DNA of 64,000 nucleotides from CAXBID01 sp963815305 (GTDB taxonomy: Bacteria; Bacteroidota; Bacteroidia; Flavobacteriales; Flavobacteriaceae): assembly GCA_963815305.1 (NCBI GenBank), contig CAWFFW010000001.1, forward strand, positions 1,488,001 through 1,552,000, given 5' to 3'. Both the position numbers and the translations under genes were made by a program. The notes below the pieces were generated by a model. That model was not told where the DNA came from, made no database searches, and saw only the letters and a list, made by a program, of their open reading frames with translations. How positions within the stretch are numbered: the stretch's first letter is position 1; each line of letters opens with the position of its first letter. Positions 8,955-17,020 of this stretch are shown one piece after another.

Positions 8955-9722
8955 TGTTTTTCTTTAAATTAAATTTTAAATATTTTTTTTTCGTTAAAAT
9001 AGCAATTATTTTATAACATTATTAACTAGATAATTATCTATAAGAATATTCGTTTTTGTGATGTTTAAAAAAACTAACTATACCACTTACTAAAACAGTA
9101 TATTTTCAACATCCAGTTTTTATTTGTAATAGCGATTACTCCAGCTACACCAAAGCCTCTAGATATTGCCATTCCTAATCCATATCTACTTTCTGTTACT
9201 AAACCGTTTTTCCATTTCATACAAAACATAGTAACCTGATATAAATTATAAATATCATCTTCGGAAATGTAAACTAATGTCTATATAATCCCCATTGATC
9301 TCGCTTGTTTTATATTTGATAAAAATAAATAATCATATCTTTCCTATCACTGCCATGTTTGTTCCATTTTAGTTTTTTATTTAATCACCATCATGAGCTT
9401 TAAAAAAGCCATTGATAGACATTGAAACTTTTGATAAAAAGATCAATTTTTATTACGAAAATATAAGGTTGTACTAATTGAAACTTCTGTATTTCCATAA
9501 AACACCGTACGTAATTGATGTATAATTTACTAATCACATGGCTGCATTTGCCATAGTATTAAACAATACAACTTCCACTTCTTTTAATACCAATATTTAA
9601 CTCATTTTTTAATATTAAAAAAAGCCTAAAATATCACAGCTATTTTTTCGTGTATTAAGTACACAGAAACAAAACTAGATATTATATAGCAATTTAACAA
9701 ATGTTTAAAAAAAATTATATGT
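8955..9722. other. Gene-poor stretch with decayed coding sequence
   Basis: About 770 bases without an intact gene. The minus strand holds a recognisable short-chain dehydrogenase N-terminus (listed separately) and, just upstream of it (about 9280-9370), protein-like bits such as WNKHGSDRKDM and NKRDQW broken by stops. I could not assign those bits. The rest is AT-rich with no clear signal. Confidence 0.5.
9074..9229 (-). pseudogene. Remnant of a short-chain dehydrogenase/reductase (N-terminal Rossmann part)
   Basis: Reading leftward from ATG at 9229, 51 codons encode a K-x-x-G-L-V-T-x-x-x-YGLGMAISRGF-x-x-AG segment followed by a stop. This fits the start of an SDR enzyme (normally K-x-ALVTGG-x-GLGMAIA-GLA-x-AGA). 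The first glycine of the TGxxxGxG motif has become Glu, and about 200 residues are missing. It lies upstream of kdgK on the same strand, where uronate clusters often carry an SDR reductase. It is best read as a decayed gene. A short unrelated peptide is the alternative, but the motif order makes this less likely. Confidence 0.6.
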
Positions 9723-9730
9723 TAAATTTG
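9723..9730 (+). promoter_or_regulatory. Bacteroidota -7 box for the Nudix regulator gene
   Basis: TAAATTTG matches the TAnnTTTG consensus and ends 10 bases before the ATG at 9741, so the transcript would have almost no leader. I see no convincing -33 box. Confidence 0.5.
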
Positions 9731-9740
9731 TTTCATCAAA

Positions 9741-10415
9741 ATGAATAAAATGAAAGAAAAATTAGAAAATATACAAGTACAGATCAACTCCTTTGAGTGT
9801 TCCGTAACTACAGATATTGCCGTGTTTGCTTTTATTGATGGGGAGTTAAAAATACTTTTAATGCAAAGAACTGTTGGTGAATTTATCGATTCGTGGATGT
9901 TACCTGGAGGCGTCATGGAATTTGATGAAAATCTAGATGATTCTGCAAAAAAAGTATTATTGGCTTACACTGGTTTTAAAAACATTCATTTTAAACAAGT
10001 AAAAACATATAGTGATATTAACAGACATCCTTTAAAACGGGTACTCACCGTAAGTTTTTATGCTTTAATTAAACCAGAAAATCATCCTATAATACAATCG
10101 CAAGATGTCACTAGTATTACATGGTTTAGCATTGAAAATTTACCAAAAAAAATTGGTTTTGATCACAAAAAAATTATTGCTGATACTCATGTCTTTCTAA
10201 AAAATAATTTGAGAGATCGATTAGTGGTAGGAGAATTACTTCCAGAAAAATTTACTATGAATGAACTTCAAGTATTGTACGAGAGCATATTAGAAGTAAA
10301 ATTGGATAAGAGAAACTTTAGAAAGCGCATTTTTCAAATGGAAATTCTTAAAAACACAGGTGAGATTAAACCAGGGATAAAAGGAGGCCCAATACTTTTT
10401 ACTTTACAAAAATAA
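9741..10415 (+). CDS. Nudix-fold transcriptional regulator (AraR/NrtR type), probably for pentose use
   Basis: A 224-residue protein. Residues ~20-150 form a Nudix domain (TDIAVFAFIDGELKILLMQR, then WMLPGGVMEF). Residues ~165-224 form a winged-helix domain ending in KPGIKGGPILFTL, typical of the NrtR/AraR family. The Nudix box is degenerate: where a hydrolase has REUxEExGU, this has AKKVLLAYTGF, so the metal-binding glutamates are gone and catalysis is unlikely. In Bacteroidota such proteins, like AraR of Bacteroides thetaiotaomicron, bind pentose effectors and repress arabinose and xylose genes. Its nearest intact neighbours are xylA and xylB, which supports the same role here. It is transcribed toward the xyl genes, facing them. 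Confidence 0.8.
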   Translation: MNKMKEKLENIQVQINSFECSVTTDIAVFAFIDGELKILLMQRTVGEFIDSWMLPGGVMEFDENLDDSAKKVLLAYTGFKNIHFKQVKTYSDINRHPLKRVLTVSFYALIKPENHPIIQSQDVTSITWFSIENLPKKIGFDHKKIIADTHVFLKNNLRDRLVVGELLPEKFTMNELQVLYESILEVKLDKRNFRKRIFQMEILKNTGEIKPGIKGGPILFTLQK

Positions 10416-10461
10416 AAGCATTTCTAAATAAAGAGACTCTACATGATTTCGCTTAAAATTT

Positions 10462-10790
10462 AGGAGTATTGGTTCCACTTTTATGTTAAGCAGAGTTGCC
10501 AATATTACTATTAACCCCACCAACCAAAGCACTTGATACATTACCGAAGGGTCTCGTGGTGTTGGAAAAACCTTCAATAATAGTACAAATACATGGCAAC
10601 ATCACAAATTAGTTGGAACTGATGGTGCTATTTACCAATCATTTGATGATACTAAAACTTTGAAAGATATTAGCAATTACCAACAACTCAGTTTTATAAA
10701 CTAGTTGTTGATGACGCTAAACCTTTTTATATTATTTATAGCACATAAGAAAATATCGCGAAAGGAGACAGTCTTACAGAACTTGGATTT
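10462..10790 (+). pseudogene. Wreck of a sortilin/VPS10-like BNR-repeat protein
   Basis: Three reading-frame blocks together resemble a secreted BNR/VPS10-type beta-propeller protein. The first block reads RVANITINPTNQST-stop-YITEGSRGVGKTF, where a TGG of the usual 'STWY' has become TGA (10534-10536). The same frame gives IYQSFDDTKTLKDI and stops at 10702. A one-base shift then gives FYKLVVDDAKPFYIIYST, matching the family's QFY-x-x-AVD-x-x-x-PFYNVYGGTQDN. Several hundred residues between these pieces are missing. No start or signal peptide remains, so this is a dead gene fragment. Confidence 0.7.
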
Positions 10791-10860
10791 TAAAAAAAAA
10801 ATCAATGATTTAAGATTGAAAATGCAAATCGTTATTCAAAACCTTAATCGAAATCCATTA

Positions 10861-10898
10861 AAAAAAAATCTCAGATAAACTATTTACCTGAGATTTTA
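10861..10898 (-). terminator. Likely terminator of the xyl operon
   Basis: A short stem (AAAATCTCAG at 10865-10874 with CTGAGATTTT at 10888-10897, 13-base loop) is followed on the minus strand by a T run. It lies about 55 bases past the xylA stop. Confidence 0.6.
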
Positions 10899-10951
10899 AA
10901 ACTTAAACATTTATGAGATAATGCCTTTTTGAATTTATAAGCTAAAAGCTA

Positions 10952-12277
10952 TTAAATATATTGATTAATAATGTTTTCAAACAGCTCTTGTTTGCCACTT
11001 CTTAACTGAAGTTCTCCATTATCTTTTGCTATTTTATAAAGATCTTTTAAAGTTAATTTTCCATTCTCGTAATCTTTTCCTTTTCCAGAATCAAAGGAAC
11101 TGTAGCGCTCTTCTCTTAGTTTATTATACGCTGAAGATGTCATGATTTTATCCGCAGTTATTAAAGCTCTTGCAAAGGTATCTGCACCACCAATATGTGC
11201 ATGAAATACATCTTCCAAATCGGTTGAGTTTCTTCTAATTTTGGCATCAAAATTAATACCACCACCTTGTAGGCCACCTGCTTTTAGGAATACTAACATC
11301 GCTTCGGTTGTTTCTTGAATGTTATTAGGAAACTGATCTGTATCCCATCCATTTTGATAGTCGCCTCTGTTGGCGTCTAAACTTCCTAGCATACCCGCCT
11401 TAGCTGCAACTTCTATTTCATGTTGAAATGTATGTTGTGCTAAAGTAGCATGGTTTACTTCAATATTTATTTTGAAATCTTTGTCTAAGCCATATTCTTT
11501 TAAGAAACCAATGGCGGTTGCTGTATCAAAATCATATTGATGTTTTGATGGTTCCATCGGTTTGGGTTCTATAAAAAAGTTTCCTTTAAAACCTTGTGCT
11601 CTAGCATAATCTCTAGCCATGGTTAAAAACTGTCCCATATGGTCTAACTCACGCCCCATATCTGTATTTAAAAGGGACATATAGCCTTCACGACCACCCC
11701 AAAACACATAATTTTCACCTTGTAAAGCCATGGTGGCATCTAAAGCTAATTTTACCTGTCCACCAGCTCTAGCAACCACATCAAAATCTGGATTTGTTGA
11801 AGCGCCATTCATATAGCGTGGATTTGAAAAACAGTTTGCTGTTCCCCAAAGTAATTTGATACCAGATTCAGCCTTCTTACTTTTTAAATATTCGGTGATT
11901 GTCGCTAATCGACTTTCAGATTCTGCAAATGTTGCACCTTCTTGGATTAAATCGAAATCGTGAAAACAGAAATAATCGAATCCCATTTTTGAAATAAATT
12001 CAAAAGCGGCGTCAGCTTTATCTTTTGCAGCTTGAATTGGATCTGGTGATTTATCCCACTCAAAATTTTGAGTACCTGGACCGAATGGATCACTACCTTG
12101 CCCGCAGAACGTATGCCAATACGAAATAGCAAATTTAAAATGCTCTCGCATAGTTTTGCCTGCTACAACCTGTTCTGGATTATAGTATTTAAAAGCTAAA
12201 GGATTATCTGAATCTTTTCCTTCAAATTTAATATCTCCAATACTTTTGTAATATTCTTTGTTTCCTATGACTGCCAT
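10952..12277 (-). CDS. xylA: Xylose isomerase
   Basis: A 441-residue class II xylose isomerase that interconverts D-xylose and D-xylulose in the cytoplasm with two divalent metals. The family signatures are easy to see: YVFWGGREGY, NFFIEPKPMEPSKHQYDFD (metal Glu), INIEVNHATLAQHTFQHE (Glu and catalytic His region) and SLDANRGDYQNGWDTDQFP (metal Asp cluster). Length is normal for the class. It is the last gene of gntR-xylB-xylA on the minus strand. The 155 bp to xylB are mostly filled by a dispersed repeat (12344-12424), so the operon link is likely but passes through an inserted element. Confidence 0.97.
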   Translation of the reverse strand: MAVIGNKEYYKSIGDIKFEGKDSDNPLAFKYYNPEQVVAGKTMREHFKFAISYWHTFCGQGSDPFGPGTQNFEWDKSPDPIQAAKDKADAAFEFISKMGFDYFCFHDFDLIQEGATFAESESRLATITEYLKSKKAESGIKLLWGTANCFSNPRYMNGASTNPDFDVVARAGGQVKLALDATMALQGENYVFWGGREGYMSLLNTDMGRELDHMGQFLTMARDYARAQGFKGNFFIEPKPMEPSKHQYDFDTATAIGFLKEYGLDKDFKINIEVNHATLAQHTFQHEIEVAAKAGMLGSLDANRGDYQNGWDTDQFPNNIQETTEAMLVFLKAGGLQGGGINFDAKIRRNSTDLEDVFHAHIGGADTFARALITADKIMTSSAYNKLREERYSSFDSGKGKDYENGKLTLKDLYKIAKDNGELQLRSGKQELFENIINQYI

Positions 12278-12343
12278 ATTATTAATGTTTATTTGTTTAT
12301 TCGACTTATTGTTAAATTGGTTCTTAATTTTGAGTTGTTTATT

Positions 12344-12424
12344 GCGTTAGGGATTGAAACGGCATCCTTTTTTGAGGCACGAAAAAAAGATATAGTGTAA
12401 AGCCCGACCCTTGGGGTAACGCCC
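12344..12424 (-). repeat. Dispersed intergenic repeat, copy A (GCGTTA...TAACGC ends)
   Basis: On the minus strand this ~80 bp block starts GGGCGTTACC, contains GGGTCGGGCTTT and ends CAATCCCTAACGC. The same three blocks recur in order at 23904-23980 between trpB and trpA. The ends GCGTTA and TAACGC are inverted repeats. It lies inside the xylB-xylA gap. I recall similar sequences from other flavobacterial intergenic regions but did not search. No coding capacity. Confidence 0.75.
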
Positions 12425-12432
12425 AAATACGT

Positions 12433-13920
12433 TTACTTTTTATTTAATATGAGTTCAAGTTCTTTTTTCCAGTTTTTGTATGCATTTACATAAGGTTGTT
12501 TATCACTTAAAGGCGTATACGTCATGACGTGGTCGTTTTCCATAATAACTTTTCTAAAAGCTTGATAATCGCCTTTATGTAAATTGGCCGCACGTGCTGC
12601 ACCAATAGCACCCGTGGTATTATAAATCTCTATTTCTTGCTCTATTAAAGTGGCAACGGTATTTGCGAAAATTTCTGAACGGAACAAATTGTCATTGCCA
12701 GCTCTAATCACTTTTGCTTCAATACCATCAGATTTTAAAATTTCTATACCATACACAAATGAGAATGCAATACCTTCTAATGCAGCTCTACAAAGGTGAC
12801 CATTATGATGATTGTTTAAATTTAAATTGACAATTCTAGTACCAATTTCTTGGTTATTAAGCATGCGTTCTGCACCGTTTCCAAAAGGGATTAAACACAC
12901 ACCATCTGAACCCACTGGAATCTCTGAGGCAAGTTTATTCATGTCTTCATAGGAATCTACAGCCAAATTATTAAGTAGCCAACGGTATTGAATACCGGCA
13001 CCATTTATACATAATAGTTTACCAATTCTTGGCGTTTCTCCTTTGGCGTAATTGACGTGTGCAAAATTGTTTACACGTGCACTTTCCTTAGCCGACAAGC
13101 TATCTGTGATAGCATAAACAACACCTGAAGTACCTCCTGTTGCAGCAACTTCGCCAGGATTAAATACGTTTAATGACAGTGCGTTATTGGGCTGGTCTCC
13201 AGCTCGGTAGTAAATAGGCGTTCCTGCTGCTATACCACTTTCCTTTTCACCTTTTGCATCAACTACGGATTGAATCCCAAATGTATCCACAATATTGGGT
13301 ATTAAGTTTTTATCTATTCCGTAATGGTCTAATAAAAACTCAGCTATATTATCATTTTTAAAATCCCAAAAAATACCTTCAGATAGCCCTGAGATGGTTG
13401 TATTTATAATATTTGAAAATTTATAGGCTATGTAATCTCCTGGTAGCATGAATTTGTAAGTCTTTTTATAAACTTCTGGCTCATTCTGTTTCACCCATTT
13501 TAATTTTGAAGCGGTAAAATTTGCTGGTGAATTTAGCAATTGTGTTGCACATCGGTCTTCGCCTATTTTACTGAAAGCATCCTTACCAATTTCAACGGCA
13601 CGACTATCGCACCAAATGATACTCTGTCTCAATGGATTTCCGTCATTATCTACCAAAACCAAACCATGCATTTGGTATGAAATACCTATTCCTTTTATTT
13701 GTGTTCTAGATATGTTGTATTTGCGCTTTATTTTTGTAATGGCACTGCATATATGTAGCCACCAATCGTTTGGGTTTTGTTCTGCCCATCCGTTTTTTAG
13801 TGCATACATGCCCATTTCCCTTTCAGGCTCCTGTACCACACCGATACTTTTTCCTGTTTCAACTTCTACTAAAGCTACTTTAATGGAAGAACTTCCTATA
13901 TCTAATCCTAAATTATACAT
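12433..13920 (-). CDS. xylB: Xylulokinase
   Basis: A 495-residue FGGY-family kinase that phosphorylates D-xylulose. It starts YNLGLDIGSSSIKVALVE (phosphate-1 loop), has GIGISYQMHGLVLVD with the SxQMHG signature of xylulokinases, GDQPNNALSLNVFNPGEVAATGGTSG (shorter motif: AATGGTSG, the phosphate-2 region), and EGIAFSFVYG plus IRAGNDNLFRSEIFANTVA near the C-terminus. It starts one base after the stop of the GntR regulator gene, so the two are translationally linked. With xylA it moves xylose into the pentose phosphate pathway. Confidence 0.96.
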   Translation of the reverse strand: MYNLGLDIGSSSIKVALVEVETGKSIGVVQEPEREMGMYALKNGWAEQNPNDWWLHICSAITKIKRKYNISRTQIKGIGISYQMHGLVLVDNDGNPLRQSIIWCDSRAVEIGKDAFSKIGEDRCATQLLNSPANFTASKLKWVKQNEPEVYKKTYKFMLPGDYIAYKFSNIINTTISGLSEGIFWDFKNDNIAEFLLDHYGIDKNLIPNIVDTFGIQSVVDAKGEKESGIAAGTPIYYRAGDQPNNALSLNVFNPGEVAATGGTSGVVYAITDSLSAKESARVNNFAHVNYAKGETPRIGKLLCINGAGIQYRWLLNNLAVDSYEDMNKLASEIPVGSDGVCLIPFGNGAERMLNNQEIGTRIVNLNLNNHHNGHLCRAALEGIAFSFVYGIEILKSDGIEAKVIRAGNDNLFRSEIFANTVATLIEQEIEIYNTTGAIGAARAANLHKGDYQAFRKVIMENDHVMTYTPLSDKQPYVNAYKNWKKELELILNKK

Positions 13921-13921
13921 G

Positions 13922-14920
13922 TTATAATGAGTCTCTTAATATGAGTTTTGTTGGTATATAGGTTTGAATTGCTTCGTCGATATTTATAAAATCGGCGGCT
14001 TTAGCACCCATAGTCTTAAAATCTGTTGAAATGACCGAGATTCCTTTATAAATAAACTGTTTCATAGGGGTTTCATTATATGATAGAAACCCTACATCGG
14101 TTCCTGGTTCTAAATTTTTAATTCTACATTGTTCTAAAAAGACTCCTAATATTCTATCGCTAACACTTAAATATGCTTCGCCTTTTTGAATGTTAAAATC
14201 TTTTGAATTTGTAATGACTCTAAAATTTAATTTATGAGATTTACAAAATTTCTCAAAAAAAGCAATAGCCTCGTTTGGATGATACGTATATGATGGATAT
14301 ACAAAAACTAACGTTTTATATTTTTTAAAAGCATCTTTGGCTTGACCCAAACAATTGTAAAAAGAAGTGCCAAAATCTTGGAAGACGAAATTATTACTAT
14401 CTTTTGAATGAATATTCCAATCAATCAATAGCAATTTATCATTATCAATTCCAGATAAAGTTTCAGATACTTCCTTATGTTTAAAACTCATGACAACATA
14501 TTTGTAATACTTGCCTATACTATTGTTTAAAATAGTTTTAAAATTATCAATACTATAGTGGTGAAATTGAACATCTACAATAATGTTATCTGGTAAATTA
14601 TTGACAAATGAGTGGTATAAAACCTCTTTATACGCCTTAAATGTATCTAATACTAAAAGTACTTTTTTAGTTTCATGAGCGACATAATAGCCTTTGTTTG
14701 GAACAGATTCAATAACCCCATTTTCCTTCAAAATAGAATAGGATTTAAAAACAGTATCTCTTGATAAACTATAAGTGTTACATATATTATTCACCGAAGG
14801 TAAGGCATCCCCATTTGATAACGTATTATTAGAAAGTGCATCATTTATAGAATTAACCAATTGCTGATATTTTGGAATATCGCTATCTAGGTTAATTTTA
14901 AATTGAAAAGATCCATTCAT
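13922..14920 (-). CDS. GntR-family regulator with periplasmic-binding-protein-like sensor domain (likely xylose regulator)
   Basis: A 332-residue protein. Residues ~10-75 are a GntR winged helix (IPKYQQLVNSINDAL, LPSVNNICNTYSLSRDTVFKSY, NKGYYV). The remainder resembles the sugar-binding LacI-type/Peripla_BP fold (KVLLVLDTFKAYKEV, VGFLSYNETPMKQFIYKGISVISTD split over two strands). It is the first gene of the xyl operon and its stop is one base from the xylB start, so it most likely senses a pentose and controls this operon and itself. A candidate operator overlaps its own promoter region (14922-14946). Confidence 0.85.
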   Translation of the reverse strand: MNGSFQFKINLDSDIPKYQQLVNSINDALSNNTLSNGDALPSVNNICNTYSLSRDTVFKSYSILKENGVIESVPNKGYYVAHETKKVLLVLDTFKAYKEVLYHSFVNNLPDNIIVDVQFHHYSIDNFKTILNNSIGKYYKYVVMSFKHKEVSETLSGIDNDKLLLIDWNIHSKDSNNFVFQDFGTSFYNCLGQAKDAFKKYKTLVFVYPSYTYHPNEAIAFFEKFCKSHKLNFRVITNSKDFNIQKGEAYLSVSDRILGVFLEQCRIKNLEPGTDVGFLSYNETPMKQFIYKGISVISTDFKTMGAKAADFINIDEAIQTYIPTKLILRDSL

Positions 14921-14921
14921 A

Positions 14922-14946
14922 AAACCGTTCTGTTCTGTTCTGGTTT
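14922..14946. promoter_or_regulatory. Candidate operator in front of the GntR regulator
   Basis: Inverted arms AAACC (14922-14926) and GGTTT (14942-14946) enclose three direct copies of GTTCT (14927-14941). The block sits immediately before the regulator's start codon, where an autoregulatory site is expected. The assignment to this regulator is inference. Confidence 0.4.
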
Positions 14947-15032
14947 GCTAAAATACAATTTTATTTAATATGAACTAACTTTTGTTAAAAATATTTAAAA
15001 ATCACAAAAAACCAATTTGGCTTGAAAACAAA

Positions 15033-15066
15033 AAAACCATGTAATATTTAAATATTACATGGTTTT
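15033..15066 (-). terminator. Perfect palindrome, likely terminator of the small membrane protein gene
   Basis: A 17+17 base perfect palindrome (AAAACCATGTAATATTT and its complement) lies 20 bases past the stop of the 15086-15355 gene. On the minus strand it ends in a T run. It could also act in the other direction. Confidence 0.7.
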
Positions 15067-15085
15067 AAAATATCTTTATAGAAGA

Positions 15086-15355
15086 CTAACTAACTCGTTG
15101 CTTATTCTTCATTTTATCTAAAAGCATTAATTCTTGCTGTATCTCCTCTTTTCGTTTATTAAATTTCCTAACCTTTTCATTAATATATTCTTGCTTTTGA
15201 AGGCTCTCCAAACGTCTTAATTCTTCTTTTTCGACCGACCTATTAGCATCTTTTTTTTGCTTTAATTTTTCTAGGGCTACTGCTAAATAAGCGTAACCAT
15301 ACATACTTAAAAATAATAGTGCTATTAAGCCTAATATTAAATAACCATTTTCCAT
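15086..15355 (-). CDS. Small single-helix membrane protein with coiled-coil tail, function unknown
   Basis: An 89-residue protein. MENGYLILGLIALLFLSMYG gives one membrane helix at the N-terminus. The rest is highly charged (many K, E, Q, R) and would form a coiled coil or a long helix in the cytoplasm. I chose the ATG at 15355; an in-frame TTG at 15364 would add three residues. It stands alone between the xyl operon and the rhodanese genes, with its own terminator. I do not recognise the family. Confidence 0.7.
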   Translation of the reverse strand: MENGYLILGLIALLFLSMYGYAYLAVALEKLKQKKDANRSVEKEELRRLESLQKQEYINEKVRKFNKRKEEIQQELMLLDKMKNKQRVS

Positions 15356-15506
15356 GAATCTCAAAGGGATTAATTAATTTTAATGTACCGTACTTATCAA
15401 TAAAACATAAATACGGAATAAATTTTCATTAAATCTAAAAAAAATAGTGTTTCATTGAGAATAAAAAAGGTGAAATACTTAAAAAAAAGTTGAACGTTTA
15501 AAAAGC

Positions 15507-15535
15507 TTGATAAAATTGATAAAATTGATAAAATG
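15507..15535. repeat. Short 9-bp tandem repeat (TTGATAAAA x3)
   Basis: Three nearly perfect copies of TTGATAAAA stand upstream of nothing coding, in the 200-bp gap between the small membrane protein and the rhodanese lipoprotein. No function is evident. Confidence 0.6.
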
Positions 15536-15568
15536 GTAACTTAAATTATATGAATATCCATATCCTAA

Positions 15569-15967
15569 TCAAAGTTCTTTAGTAACACTTAATTCGTATG
15601 ATTTCCAATTTAGCAATCCTCCTTCTAATTCATAAACCTTATTGAAGCCTGCTTTTTTAAATTCTGCTGCGCTTTTAGCACTTCGTTTGCCTGAGCGACA
15701 ATAAATATAAACTGGTTGGTCTTTGTTTAATTTATTGATTTTTTTAGAAAAATCTTCATCCAAAATATTAATATTTTCAGCATTCTTAATATGCTCTATT
15801 TCGAATTCTTTTGGTGTTCGCACATCAATAAGTTGAACAGTTTTATCTTTTAAAAACATATTAAACTCTTCTGGAACTACTTTAATAATATCATTATCTC
15901 TAGTTGTTTGGCAACTAAAAATAGAAATACTAATCATAAAATAGATGTGAAGAAGGTATGGCTTCAT
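15569..15967 (-). CDS. Rhodanese-like lipoprotein
   Basis: A 132-residue protein with a lipoprotein signal (hydrophobic run to SIFSC, Cys19), then one rhodanese domain. LIDVRTPKEFEIEHI is the N-terminal rhodanese signature and YIYCRSGKRS holds the active-site Cys90 in a six-residue loop, the size found in sulfurtransferases. The lipid anchor places it in the periplasm. It lies 3 bp behind a second, cytoplasmic rhodanese gene, so the two form an operon. The sulfur donor and acceptor are unknown. Confidence 0.88.
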   Translation of the reverse strand: MKPYLLHIYFMISISIFSCQTTRDNDIIKVVPEEFNMFLKDKTVQLIDVRTPKEFEIEHIKNAENINILDEDFSKKINKLNKDQPVYIYCRSGKRSAKSAAEFKKAGFNKVYELEGGLLNWKSYELSVTKEL

Positions 15968-15970
15968 GGT

Positions 15971-16288
15971 TTATTCTAAATCTACCAAATCACCAGTCCA
16001 TTGCAAAATACCACCTTCTAAATTATAAGCGTTTTTAAAACCTAATTCGTCCATGATAGCACAAGCTTGCCCACTTCTGTTTCCTGAACGGCAATACACA
16101 TAATAGTTTTTACTTTTATCTAATTCTTCAATTTTATTAATAAACTCCTGTCCTTTGTAGATATCAATATGTATGGCATTTTTTATAATTCCATCAGTAA
16201 CTTCATCATCTGTTCTTACGTCTAAAACAACCGCATTATCATCATTTTCTAATTGTTCTGCCCACTCATCTTGTGTTAAATCTTCCAT
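15971..16288 (-). CDS. Cytoplasmic rhodanese-like protein
   Basis: A 105-residue single-domain rhodanese without a signal peptide. VVLDVRTDDEVTDGII and YYVYCRSGNRSGQAC (active-site Cys66) match the family. It ends LEGGILQWTGDLVDLE, the usual C-terminus. Starts at the ATG at 16288 and is followed by the rhodanese lipoprotein gene. A role in sulfur transfer or thiosulfate handling is likely but not specified by the sequence. Confidence 0.9.
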   Translation of the reverse strand: MEDLTQDEWAEQLENDDNAVVLDVRTDDEVTDGIIKNAIHIDIYKGQEFINKIEELDKSKNYYVYCRSGNRSGQACAIMDELGFKNAYNLEGGILQWTGDLVDLE

Positions 16289-16341
16289 AGGTTATAAATT
16301 AATTTATATGTCATACAATATTACTACATCTAAAATTATAG

Positions 16342-16375
16342 ACAAAAAAATCCGAAAATAATATCTTCGGAATTT
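16342..16375 (-). terminator. Likely terminator of the thioredoxin gene pair
   Basis: TCCGAA / TTCGGA form a small stem with an A/T-rich extension, followed on the minus strand by seven Ts. It lies some 20 bases past the stop at 16395. Confidence 0.5.
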
Positions 16376-16394
16376 TTATAAACGTGTTTTGTTT

Positions 16395-17015
16395 TTAAGT
16401 TTTAATTGAACAACCTATAGCTTTAGTTTCTTTAAGTGGCACTTCTTTTTGCTTCAATAACGCATCAACAGCCTCTTCTACATATTTAGTTCTAACCGAT
16501 GAAGCATCCTTATAATTATCATCAATAGCACCAATATATTTAACAATATTTGATCCATCTGCCTTTTGTAAAACAAATACATGAGGTGTTTTGGTTGCAC
16601 CAAATTTAGGATAAACGGTTTGATTTTTATCTATTAAATAAGGAAACGTAAATCCTTTATCTTCAGCACGCTGCTTCATAGCTTGTAAATTATCATCAGG
16701 TTTCATATCCGTATTATTTGGCATAATAGCAATGACAGGGTATCCTCTATCAGCGTATTTTTTATCTAGAGCTATAATTCTATCTTCATACTTAATAGCG
16801 TAAGGGCAGGTGTTGCACGTAAAAATCACAATAAATCCTTTAGCATTTTTGTAATCGGATAACGACACCATTTTTCCATCAATATTTTTTAAAGAAAAAT
16901 CTTCTGCCACATCACCTATTTCGTAACCATTCTCAATGGGATTATCTCTAACTGAAAATGCACTTACGCATAATAATACAAGAACTAATGCTATTATTTT
17001 GATTGTTTTTTCCAT
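16395..17015 (-). CDS. Exported thioredoxin-fold (AhpC/TSA-like redoxin) protein
   Basis: A 206-residue protein with an N-terminal signal or anchor helix (IIALVLVLLCVSAFS) and a peroxiredoxin-like redoxin domain. VGD/AEDFSLKNIDGK is the usual start of the domain; VIFTCNTCPYAIKYEDR carries a CxxC pair (C67, C70). This subfamily is common in Bacteroidota and lacks a proven substrate. It stands 5 bp behind the TlpA-like gene, so both probably serve periplasmic thiol chemistry together. The C-terminal KAIGCSIKT has a third cysteine. Confidence 0.85.
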   Translation of the reverse strand: MEKTIKIIALVLVLLCVSAFSVRDNPIENGYEIGDVAEDFSLKNIDGKMVSLSDYKNAKGFIVIFTCNTCPYAIKYEDRIIALDKKYADRGYPVIAIMPNNTDMKPDDNLQAMKQRAEDKGFTFPYLIDKNQTVYPKFGATKTPHVFVLQKADGSNIVKYIGAIDDNYKDASSVRTKYVEEAVDALLKQKEVPLKETKAIGCSIKT

Positions 17016-17020
17016 ATCGT

